Positions 35,152 through 42,581 of a stretch of DNA of 64,000 nt are shown piece by piece. The position numbers and the translations under genes were made by a program. The notes beneath the pieces are model-generated. The model was not told where the DNA came from. It did no database searches and was given only the letters and a program-made list of their open reading frames with translations. Each line of letters starts with the position of its first letter. Within the stretch, counting starts at the first letter, position 1. Source of the stretch: Blastocatellia bacterium (GTDB taxonomy: Bacteria; Acidobacteriota; Blastocatellia; Pyrinomonadales; Pyrinomonadaceae); the NCBI GenBank assembly GCA_003168335.1, contig PMSM01000013.1, positions 310,001 through 374,000 of the forward strand. The letters are read 5' to 3'.

Positions 35152-36066
35152 TCACTGCAGGATCTTCAATCGATAAAACCCGATAAAGTTGTGATTGCTT
35201 TCCACCGGCCGCCAGCGCGGATCAGGGTGGCGGTCAAGGACTGAAAGCTGAACCTTTTTTACTGTTCCCTGATCGGTCGGCGATGACCCGGTGTGATAGA
35301 CCACCCAGTCCTGCGCGCCATTCGGCGCGATCCGCGCTGAGCCGAGCAAGATCATCACGTGATAGGGAAACTTCCGCACCCACGGTTGATAGAAGAAAAG
35401 CAGATCGCCGGGCTGGGCCTCGCGCCGATCACGGCTGACAAAGACGCTGTTGAAATTCTTTAGTGAGCGGCCGTCAGCAAACTCTGAGAACCTCCCGTTG
35501 CGCAGGTCGCTCTCATGAAAAGACCCAAAGTCCGTGCGAAAGATTTTCTCGCCGAGCGGATTCTGATCGAGATCAAAGCCGGCCACATCCGGCGCGATGG
35601 TTTCATAGCCCGGCCCCATTTTCTGAAACCAGACCCGATTGTGACGACGCAGCGCTTCGCGCATCGCAAATCGCACCATTCCGGCGCAGTCGCGCTGTTC
35701 GGCGTTCCATTGATCGCTCAATTGATAGAACTGATTTTCGGCGATCGCCGTGAACCAGCGTCGAAAACTGTCGCGATCCTGAAACGTGTGCAACTCGGCA
35801 ACGTCCGGAATGCCGTCGCTGTCTGAGTCGATTAGCTTTGCTTCGGCGGACGTGCTGGTCGAAGCGGAACTAGCGGCCGCGCTTTCTGCCTCCTGCTTTC
35901 TGCCTCCGGCCTTCTGCTTGATTGAGGCGGGCGCCCCTTCGAAACCACGCGCACGCGGCAGCAAACCTCTAAAGCTCCACGCCAGCGCTGCGAGCAGGAT
36001 CAAGAGGATGCTCGCCATCGTCACCAGGCGCTTCGAAGGGGCACGCATTTGATAGGACATCAGCAT
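35152..36066 (-). CDS. DUF1175 (YfaT-like) membrane-anchored protein
   Basis: A 304-residue protein with an N-terminal membrane helix, a linker, and a domain matching DUF1175, the family that accompanies alpha-2-macroglobulin genes (as yfaT beside yfaS in E. coli). The domain looks papain/NlpC-like, with Cys127 in RDCAGMVRF and His236 in PYHVMILLG as candidate catalytic residues. A DSDSDGIPDV segment resembles calcium-binding type-3 repeats. Part of the linker (residues about 49-62) is encoded by a dispersed repeat. ATG 36066 is chosen; TTG 36075 and ATG 36048 are possible. It is the first gene of the cluster. Confidence 0.83.
   Translation of the reverse strand: MLMSYQMRAPSKRLVTMASILLILLAALAWSFRGLLPRARGFEGAPASIKQKAGGRKQEAESAAASSASTSTSAEAKLIDSDSDGIPDVAELHTFQDRDSFRRWFTAIAENQFYQLSDQWNAEQRDCAGMVRFAMREALRRHNRVWFQKMGPGYETIAPDVAGFDLDQNPLGEKIFRTDFGSFHESDLRNGRFSEFADGRSLKNFNSVFVSRDRREAQPGDLLFFYQPWVRKFPYHVMILLGSARIAPNGAQDWVVYHTGSSPTDQGTVKKVQLSVLDRHPDPRWRPVESNHNFIGFYRLKILQ
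35881..35920. repeat. Purine-rich dispersed repeat inside DUF1175 gene
   Basis: On the minus strand, AGAAGGCCGGAGGCAGAAAGC followed by AGGAGGCAGAAAGC. The same aggcagaaagcag unit recurs at 55121-55183. Here it encodes a Lys/Gly/Gln/Glu-rich linker between the membrane helix and the catalytic domain. Confidence 0.65.
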
Positions 36067-36091
36067 TGCTGACAACTAATACGCCGTTTAT

Positions 36092-36196
36092 GTATCAAGA
36101 GATACGCGGATGCTATCACGTATCCGGCAGGCCAACCACTGTAATATCCGGGCCTGATACGTCGCGGGCGAGTGTGGATTCCCTCAGTCGCGTATC
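36092..36196. promoter_or_regulatory. Cluster of GTATC/GATAC motifs in divergent promoter region
   Basis: GTATC or its inverse occurs five times in 105 nt (36092, 36101, 36120, 36156, 36192), including a facing pair TGTATCAAGAGATACG. Chance would give about 0.2 occurrences for a 5-mer on both strands. The region separates the macroglobulin cluster (minus) from the CNB redox gene (plus), so a shared operator is possible. Confidence 0.4.
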
Positions 36197-36344
36197 GCAT
36201 GCTAAGCTGCGCACAATCTGCCGCGACTGTGGCTCTGCGAGTGCGGATTGCGATAAGTCTTTTCGGCGGACAGCGCAAGGTACAGAACCGGCAGCGGTAG
36301 CGACCGGGTCTGAGGTCAAGCAAGTTCTAGTGTTGATAGATCAC

Positions 36345-36364
36345 CCGCTTGCTACCGCAAGCGG
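36345..36364 (+). promoter_or_regulatory. Hairpin just upstream of the CNB redox gene
   Basis: CCGCTTGC, loop TACC, GCAAGCGG gives an 8-bp perfect stem ending 9 nt before the ATG. No Shine-Dalgarno is seen, so the hairpin occupies the ribosome-landing zone. Confidence 0.5.
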
Positions 36365-36373
36365 TTCCGTAAC

Positions 36374-38827
36374 ATGCCCAAAGAGAACGCCAATCCCGCT
36401 GCCATTCTTGAAGCCATCCGGAAGATCGAGATCGTGTCTGAGCTGCTCGAGGAAAAGAACAAAAACAATCTGAAAATGATCGCCGAAGGGAAAGTGTCGG
36501 GTGGCAAGCAAATCGGTCCGTATGCGCGTTTGCTTACTTACTCTGCGGGCGAAGTGATCATGACCGAGGGCGAATGGGGCGGAAACACCTTTTATTTTTC
36601 GGTCGACGGAGAGTTGCACGTTTATGTCGCGGACGAGTCGGGTCAAAAACGGAAGGTGGGCACAGTTCAGCCGGGCACGTGCTTTGGCGAGATGTCGATT
36701 CTCGCCGGCGTTCCCCGCAATGCCACCATCGTCACCGCTCCCTCCGGTGGCGACGCGACGGTTTTGGAAATGGTCAGGCCGGCCCTCAGGCTCTTAAGGT
36801 CGCTAAGAAAATTCGCCGAGAAGGTTGACGCGAGTTATCGACTTCATGGCCTGGGAAATACGGTCGCCGCGATCCAGGAAGAGACCGGCGAGGCCTTGAG
36901 CGCAATCGAGTTGGTTGCACTCGGCAATCTGGCGCAGTTTATGGCCTACGGCAAGCACCATCTGCTGGTCGAAGAAGGGAAGCCGATCGAAAAGCTGCTC
37001 CTGATTCGCAGCGGCTGGGTGCGCCGCGTGCGCGGTGTGCCGATTTATAAGGACCTCACGGACAGTGCCGGGCCAAGTGTGCTGATCCCCGAGGATTTTC
37101 TGGGGGCGGGCAATTGCCTGGGATTAGAGGCGCTCAGCGGCCAGGCGACCTGGCAATATTCAGCCGAGCTGATGGCTCGGACTGAGGTGCTGGAGATTTC
37201 ATTGTCTGAACTGCGCGGCGACCGGAAACTCTGCGAGCGAGTTTTGAAAGCCTTCGGTGATTTTTCCGTCGCCGATGATGATACGAGCGTGCGCGCTCGC
37301 GCTGAGCCGAAGGTTCTGGCTGCGGCCGAGAAAGAAATCACAACCGGAATCGTCGACGCGGTCAACCTGCTGGTCATGGACATGGATTTGTGCGTGCGTT
37401 GCGGTAATTGCTCGCTCGCCTGTCATAAGGTCCATGGCCAATCGCGGCTCCTGCGTCGCGGCATACACATTGAACGTCCTCAGCAGATCGGATCCAAGGC
37501 TACGCAACACGTGCTGGCACCTTCAGTGTGCATGCACTGTAAGGATCCTGAGTGCCTGACCGGCTGTCCCACGGGTGCGATTTTTCGCGATCCGAAAGGA
37601 CAGGTAGACATCAATATAGACACTTGCATTGGCTGTTTCGATTGCGCGACGCAATGTCCTTACAACGCCATCTCGATGGTTCCTCGCGAGGGATCGCCGA
37701 CCGTGCCGCTGGATTTGAAGACCCGCATAAGCAATCTGTTCAGCTTCAACGTCCAGAAGCCCGCGGCGGCCGTCGAAAGCGACGACATGGTGGCTATCAA
37801 GTGCAATCTCTGTGAAAGCACGACCTTGAATCCGAGCGGTGCGTCGCGTCCGGCTTATTCGTGTGAAGAGAACTGCCCCACCGGAGCGCTGGTCCGGGTC
37901 AACCCGCAGGAATATTTCGGCGAGATTGAAAAGACCCTCGGTCTTGTCTTCCGGGATCAGACGCACGCTATCGGTCGCAATATACATAAAAGCGATCCGA
38001 TCGCCAGGCTCTGGCACATCGGCGGTGTCTTGGTGACGATAGCCATCGCCGGCGTGATTGGCTGGGCGGTCCTGCATTACGGATTCCGGGAGCACCTGCG
38101 CGGAACCTGGCTGACGATGCGTTGGGTAACCGGGCTGGTGGGTCTGGTGGGAATCGCGGGTGCGATAACCTATCCGGGTCGAAAGCAAGTGTATCGCCGG
38201 CGCGTGGGTGCTTTGCGTTACTGGCTGCTGGCGCATATTTATCTTGGGGCGCTCGGGGGCATCGTGTTGCTCATGCACGGCGGCAGTCATGGCGGCAGCT
38301 GGTTGACCTCGGTGTTGATGCTTTGGTTTGACGCGGTGATCGTGACGGGCCTTTTCGGACTGTTTTGTTACCTGATTGTGCCGCGCATCATGACCAGTAT
38401 CGAAGGCGATCCGTTGCTGATCGAAGATCTGGAAGGACGCCGGGCTGAGCTGCGCGAAGAGTTGGCGACGATCAGCGGCAAAGGCGACGCGCAACTACGT
38501 GATTTGATCGAACGAAGAGTGCGCCGCCATTTCTCATCACTCCGGTATCTCATGAGACAGTATCTGCGCGGCCAGGACTTGACCGCATCGTTGGCGAAAG
38601 GCCGTCTGGAGTTCAAAGACGAAATGGCCACCCTTGGCGACCGGGAAAAACGCCACTTATTTTTGAAAGCGATTGAGCGGGCGGCGACCCTCCGACGAGT
38701 GGAATCGCTGATCTATCTTCACCGGCTCCTCAAAGTGTGGCTGGCGCCCCATGTCATTTCAACGTCGGTGATGTTGGCTCTGATGGTTGTGCACATTATT
38801 CAGGTCGTGTTTTTTAACGTTCGCTAG
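36374..38827 (+). CDS. Cyclic-nucleotide-binding / tetra-[4Fe-4S] / diheme cytochrome b fusion
   Basis: An 817-residue inner-membrane redox protein. Domain 1 (about 45-140) is a cyclic-nucleotide-binding fold with an intact phosphate cassette, FGEMSILAGVPRNAT (Phe104, Arg115). Domain 2 (about 180-290) is a second, degenerate copy. Residues about 339-530 carry four ferredoxin-type cysteine sets (CVRCGNCSLAC, CMHCKDPECLTGC, CIGCFDCATQC, CNLCE with CEENC), the layout of DmsB/NrfC-like subunits. About five membrane helices follow, with His621/His635 and His793/His807, each pair 14 apart, as in bis-histidine diheme cytochromes b. Inferred role: cNMP-responsive electron transfer between iron-sulfur carriers and the quinone pool. 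Confidence 0.85.
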   Translation: MPKENANPAAILEAIRKIEIVSELLEEKNKNNLKMIAEGKVSGGKQIGPYARLLTYSAGEVIMTEGEWGGNTFYFSVDGELHVYVADESGQKRKVGTVQPGTCFGEMSILAGVPRNATIVTAPSGGDATVLEMVRPALRLLRSLRKFAEKVDASYRLHGLGNTVAAIQEETGEALSAIELVALGNLAQFMAYGKHHLLVEEGKPIEKLLLIRSGWVRRVRGVPIYKDLTDSAGPSVLIPEDFLGAGNCLGLEALSGQATWQYSAELMARTEVLEISLSELRGDRKLCERVLKAFGDFSVADDDTSVRARAEPKVLAAAEKEITTGIVDAVNLLVMDMDLCVRCGNCSLACHKVHGQSRLLRRGIHIERPQQIGSKATQHVLAPSVCMHCKDPECLTGCPTGAIFRDPKGQVDINIDTCIGCFDCATQCPYNAISMVPREGSPTVPLDLKTRISNLFSFNVQKPAAAVESDDMVAIKCNLCESTTLNPSGASRPAYSCEENCPTGALVRVNPQEYFGEIEKTLGLVFRDQTHAIGRNIHKSDPIARLWHIGGVLVTIAIAGVIGWAVLHYGFREHLRGTWLTMRWVTGLVGLVGIAGAITYPGRKQVYRRRVGALRYWLLAHIYLGALGGIVLLMHGGSHGGSWLTSVLMLWFDAVIVTGLFGLFCYLIVPRIMTSIEGDPLLIEDLEGRRAELREELATISGKGDAQLRDLIERRVRRHFSSLRYLMRQYLRGQDLTASLAKGRLEFKDEMATLGDREKRHLFLKAIERAATLRRVESLIYLHRLLKVWLAPHVISTSVMLALMVVHIIQVVFFNVR

Positions 38828-38857
38828 TGGTCAGTGGTCGTTTGTTAGTTGTTGCTC

Positions 38858-38956
38858 CCTTCTCCCTCTGGGAGAAGGGCTGAGGAAGAGGGCGCGAAGC
38901 GTGAGATGTCGATCACAGTCCCTCTCCCTAACCCTCTCCCGAAGGGAGAGGGGACA
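38858..38956. repeat. Inverted repeat (ccttctccc / gggagagggg type)
   Basis: CTCCCTTCTCCCTCTGGGAG and CCCTCTCCCTAACCCTCTCC with CGAAGGGAGAGGGG form facing purine/pyrimidine arms. It separates the CNB redox gene from the FHA cytochrome gene. Confidence 0.75.
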
Positions 38957-38994
38957 GAGCCAAAGGAAAACCCCTGACTTCTGACCTCTGTTTT

Positions 38995-40464
38995 ATGGAA
39001 GCTACCTTCATCATCATCCGTGAGGACTTGCAGGTCGATCCGGTGACGATCGTTGCCGAAGGCCTGCTGGTCGGGCGACTGCCTACCTGCGAACTGCTCC
39101 TGAACCACCCGTCGGTTTCCCGTCTGCATGCCGGCATCACCAGCGCCGACGGTGACTTTTACATTCGTAATCTTCGCCCCGGCAATCCCATCATGCTCAA
39201 CGGCGCGCGCCTGGAAGAATACGAAGCGCTGGCTGACGGCGATGTCATCGGCGTTGGTCCGTTTACTCTGAACATCCACTTCGTGCAAGGCACGCTGGTC
39301 ATCCAAGTATCGTTACAGATTGCCGCGACCGCGGGTGACGCGGTAACGCGCCGGGAAGCATCCGGGCTTTGGGAGCTGCCCACGACAGTGCACCTGGAAT
39401 TGCCGAGCACCCCGCCGGAAGGACACCTTGCAGAAGCAGCGCATAAGAAGCCGGCGGCACGAAAAGCAAAGCCTGCCGCGGACAGTTCAAAGGCCCTCGA
39501 CGTTTTTTGGGACAAGCGCATCACCGCGGCGACCAAGACGATCAAGCCGTCTCCACTTTTTCCGCTCACCGGGCGACCGAGCGGTAAAGCCCAGTCTGTC
39601 TGGACCCCGACTACCGATCTAAGACGGCGCTGGCCGGCGTCGCTGATGCTCTGGAGCGCGATTCCGATCGCTTTACTGTCAGTGGCGGGCGCGCTCTTCT
39701 ATGCCTCGGCGTTTGCTCCGGCCCCAATCTCTGAGGCACACACCAGATCCAGCAGACTGCTGTCGCCGCCGGTGGCGAACCGTGCGAACGCCGGCTCGTG
39801 TACTTCCTGTCACGCGTTCAGAGCGGACATGGAAGCGAAGTGCTCAGCGTGTCACGCGACGGAGGCTTTTGTGGCCACAGTGATCCAGCCGCACATGAAT
39901 GCCGGCATCGGTTGCGTGGCTTGTCACAGCGAACATCGCGGCGTGGAGTTCAACGCCATAGATGGAGCGCTGCAATCGTGTGCCGAATGCCATAACGACA
40001 GTAACCAGACTCTCTACAACGGAAAGAAAGTCAGCACCCCGCACGGTGGGACATTTGGCTATCCGGTGATCAATGGTCAGTGGAAGTGGGCCGGACTCGA
40101 CCCGGAAGAGTTGCTCCAGCGAAAGACCCCGTTGAAGCTGGAGCGGCTACCGAGCGACAGCGAGAATCAATGGCGCAGCAAACAGTTCCATGCAGTCCAT
40201 GCGTATCGGGTTCGTGCGATTGGAGGGCTTCCGGGAGACAAAGAAGGCGAATTGAGCTGTCCGAGTTGTCATGCTACGCAAAACCCTCCCGATTTAGCTA
40301 CGCCACGAACGACGTGCGCCAAGTGCCACAACGGTCAAGAGGATCCCCGGGCGCGACATCAGGTGATCGCTGCCGACAAACCTAACTGCACCTCATGCCA
40401 TATTCAGCACCGTCTGGACAAAAGACATTGGAATCCGGGTTTACTGGCGAAAGCGACGCAATGA
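38995..40464 (+). CDS. FHA domain - membrane helix - heptaheme cytochrome c
   Basis: A 489-residue fusion of a signalling reader and a cytochrome. The N-terminal FHA domain (about 20-105) keeps the phosphothreonine-binding residues: VGRLPTCELLL, PSVSRLHAG and NPIMLNGARL. A basic linker leads to one membrane helix (about 215-240). The C-terminal part (about 267-470) has seven CxxCH motifs: CTSCH, CSACH, CVACH, CAECH, CPSCH, CAKCH, CTSCH. With FHA in the cytosol and hemes in the periplasm, the helix would link protein phosphorylation to periplasmic electron flow. It follows the CNB redox gene on the same strand by 167 nt and is probably its partner. Confidence 0.88.
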   Translation: MEATFIIIREDLQVDPVTIVAEGLLVGRLPTCELLLNHPSVSRLHAGITSADGDFYIRNLRPGNPIMLNGARLEEYEALADGDVIGVGPFTLNIHFVQGTLVIQVSLQIAATAGDAVTRREASGLWELPTTVHLELPSTPPEGHLAEAAHKKPAARKAKPAADSSKALDVFWDKRITAATKTIKPSPLFPLTGRPSGKAQSVWTPTTDLRRRWPASLMLWSAIPIALLSVAGALFYASAFAPAPISEAHTRSSRLLSPPVANRANAGSCTSCHAFRADMEAKCSACHATEAFVATVIQPHMNAGIGCVACHSEHRGVEFNAIDGALQSCAECHNDSNQTLYNGKKVSTPHGGTFGYPVINGQWKWAGLDPEELLQRKTPLKLERLPSDSENQWRSKQFHAVHAYRVRAIGGLPGDKEGELSCPSCHATQNPPDLATPRTTCAKCHNGQEDPRARHQVIAADKPNCTSCHIQHRLDKRHWNPGLLAKATQ

Positions 40465-40494
40465 ATTTGAGGATTGTCCGTTGAGAGGGCGACG

Positions 40495-40735
40495 AGAGTT
40501 GAAGCGCCAAAGGCGCGAAATGTAAAAGCCCAGGGCATCGCCCTGGGTTCCGGCATTAGAAGAAAGACCAATTAGCCCCAACGGGGCGAAATGATGGTGG
40601 CAGAGAGAGGATGCAGCGTGTATGCCGCGCCTTCAGCGCTCGCGGGTCTTCGTTGCTGCGACCTGGGGCGTTGCCCCAGGCTATTGCATTGCGCGCTTTC
40701 AGCGCTCTCTAAATCTTCGGATTATTTGCTGAGAA
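40495..40735. repeat. Hairpin-rich intergenic block (290 nt gap)
   Basis: Short hairpins in series: GCGCCAAAGGCGC, GCCCAGGGCATCGCCCTGGG, GCCCCAACGGGGC, GCGCCTTCAGCGCTC, CCTGGGGCGTTGCCCCAGG and GCGCTTTCAGCGC. No ORF is supported. The block separates the convergent FHA cytochrome and tetraheme genes. Confidence 0.75.
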
Positions 40736-40754
40736 GTTGAATGACGTGGCAACG

Positions 40755-41333
40755 TCACTTCGCGACGTGACACTTCACACAGCCCTTTGGATCAGAACCT
40801 GCCGTTTTCGTGGCCAGATCGGGCCGCGCTTTGATGGCGGCATCGTGGCAGGCAAAACAATTGGTGTGATAGGCGACTTCGTTGTCGAGCTTCAGTTGCT
40901 TGGCGTCTTTGGTGATCACCGGAAGTGGCTTGCTGTCGTCACCGGCTTGCAAGTGACATGAGCGGCAACCTTTCACTGGCGCAGCGGCAGCATCTTTCAG
41001 CACGTCGGCGGTGAGAGCGACAGTTCTTTCCGAAGTAACAAGTGGCAGCGTCAGCTTATCTTTCGGCTGATCGGTGTGGTGGCATTCGATGCAGGTGCCA
41101 GTGGTCTTTCCATCCGGAGTGTAGTTCTTGATCGTGTGGTTTTCGTGGTCGAACGCAACTTCCCCCCACTTGTCGTCGAGGCTGTCGGTATCCAGCTTGA
41201 CCTTCTTCGGCTGCTCTTTGCTTTCCTTTGGTATCTGCTGGACCAGCGACGCGGAAGTGCGCGCCACATTACCGACAAATCCGAGTGCCAACACACTAAG
41301 TACCACGATCAAACCAAGCAGCAGCCGTTTCAT
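40755..41333 (-). CDS. Periplasmic tetraheme cytochrome c
   Basis: A 192-residue exported protein with a signal peptide (hydrophobic residues 3-20) and four CxxCH motifs: CIECH, CRSCH, CFACH and CVKCH. Extra histidines (DHENH, AYH) can supply distal ligands. The spacing resembles class III / c3-c7 cytochromes. It is the last gene of a six-gene minus-strand series starting at the HbpS-like gene. Likely role: small periplasmic electron shuttle (inference). Confidence 0.88.
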   Translation of the reverse strand: MKRLLLGLIVVLSVLALGFVGNVARTSASLVQQIPKESKEQPKKVKLDTDSLDDKWGEVAFDHENHTIKNYTPDGKTTGTCIECHHTDQPKDKLTLPLVTSERTVALTADVLKDAAAAPVKGCRSCHLQAGDDSKPLPVITKDAKQLKLDNEVAYHTNCFACHDAAIKARPDLATKTAGSDPKGCVKCHVAK

Positions 41334-41414
41334 GTCTTGTTCGTCCTCCTCGCCAATCTTATTGACGCGATTGAAAGCTTGTCAAACAGGTTGGATGCGC
41401 GATTAGTAGAGCGC

Positions 41415-41518
41415 GTTTAGAGTACCAACTTTAGTTGGGTTCTTCTGAGTCGACAAAGACCTGAATGAAGTCGGTACTCTGAGCGTCGCGGATTAGCCTC
41501 AAGTCCCAACTCTAAACG
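41415..41518. repeat. Inverted repeat between tetraheme and nonaheme genes
   Basis: GTTTAGAGTACCAACTTTAG is followed by a partial inverse AAGTCGGTACTCTGA and by CCCAACTCTAAAC, giving nested arms around about 100 nt. The right end overlaps the last codons of the nonaheme gene. Confidence 0.65.
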
Positions 41519-42308
41519 ACTGCCCGGTGTGACATCGGTGGCAAGCCTTGAAATCCAGATCTCCTCCGAAGGATCGCTTTCCGCTATGACAAGTGGCGCA
41601 GGTGTTATTGCCGTTGGGGAAGTGTTCCAAAGCCCGGGGCGAACTGACTTGTCGTTTTTGTGGCAACCCCGCGGTGTAGTTGTGACAATCGGCGCAACCG
41701 AGACGCTGGCGCCCGCTGTGTTGCGCGTGGCTGAACGCGAGACGAAATGCGGTGGCATCAGTCGACGTTCTGCCATACGGTTTTTGATCGTGACAGACGC
41801 CGCACGATGCGAGGTCACGTCCTTTCGATTGCGAGTTCGGAGTGTGACAGGTGTAGCACTGGTCATGCGCCGCAAGATTCGCCGGAATAGACAGCGCCAT
41901 CCTGCGCCTGAGCGATGAGGCGTGACATGAGATACAGCCATTCTTTGGACGCGCGGCACCGGTCAGGTGCTGGGCATGATCGAACTTCAGGTTGAAGCTT
42001 TCTTTGAAGCTGCTGGGAAAAGCCTTTCGCGGCGGCTGGTTACCGTTCACGTCCGTGTGGCAGATAAAGCACATGGGCGTGTTGGGCGTGCCGAACTGTG
42101 TTCCGTGGCATCCGAAGCAATCCTTGTGACCGGGGAAGCTGGGCTGCGCGGAGTTGTCATTTCGATGATGACAAGCCGAACACGCGACCGACGCATGACG
42201 CTGACTCGTGTGCAGAAACTTCGAGTAGTCCAGATCGTTACCCTGGGGCAGAGCGAAGGAAAAAGGAAAAAGTAAAAAGGAAAACAGAAGGGCTGAGCTG
42301 GCGATCAT
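41499..42308 (-). CDS. Periplasmic nonaheme cytochrome c, shorter paralogue
   Basis: A 269-residue protein from ATG 42308, where a clean signal peptide begins (MIASSALLFSFLLF); the frame stays open further upstream but the extra residues are not protein-like and cross a hairpin block. Nine CxxCH: CSACH, CFGCH, CFICH, CISCH, CYTCH, CGVCH, CADCH, CATCH, CHRCH. The opening KFLHTSQRHASVACSACH resembles that of the next gene, so the two are paralogues. Probable periplasmic electron wire. Confidence 0.87.
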   Translation of the reverse strand: MIASSALLFSFLLFPFSFALPQGNDLDYSKFLHTSQRHASVACSACHHRNDNSAQPSFPGHKDCFGCHGTQFGTPNTPMCFICHTDVNGNQPPRKAFPSSFKESFNLKFDHAQHLTGAARPKNGCISCHASSLRRRMALSIPANLAAHDQCYTCHTPNSQSKGRDLASCGVCHDQKPYGRTSTDATAFRLAFSHAQHSGRQRLGCADCHNYTAGLPQKRQVSSPRALEHFPNGNNTCATCHSGKRSFGGDLDFKACHRCHTGQSFRVGT

Positions 42309-42365
42309 TCTTCTTTGAAGACATCGATCAACGAGCCATCGCAGATGGCGGTAGGTTTCAGCAGC

Positions 42366-42470
42366 CAAACCTCTGTCGCCCCTTGCGGGGCTCAGAAGAT
42401 CAACAACCACAATTACCCCGGGCTCACGCCCGGGGCTACATTCTGACGCCCGCTGTACGCGGGCTGGTTG
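42366..42470. repeat. Hairpin-rich intergenic block between nonaheme genes
   Basis: CGCCCCTTGCGGGGC, CCCCGGGCTCACGCCCGGGG and GCCCGCTGTACGCGGGC hairpins in the 273-nt gap. They resemble the blocks at 7.8 and 40.5 kb. No gene is seen. Confidence 0.72.
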
Positions 42471-42581
42471 AGCGCAAGGGTATTCAGTTGCGTCTCCGCC
42501 GTGGTCAGATTTTCTCGTGAGCACCTTGTTTGTCTCACTCATGTCGCAATCTCGATATGCCTGAATTCTTCCTTCAAGCCC

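Noticed and set aside
37523-38494. 323-residue open frame antisense to the CNB redox gene
   Set aside because: The plus strand encodes four cysteine clusters and paired histidines; the antisense product has no family pattern.
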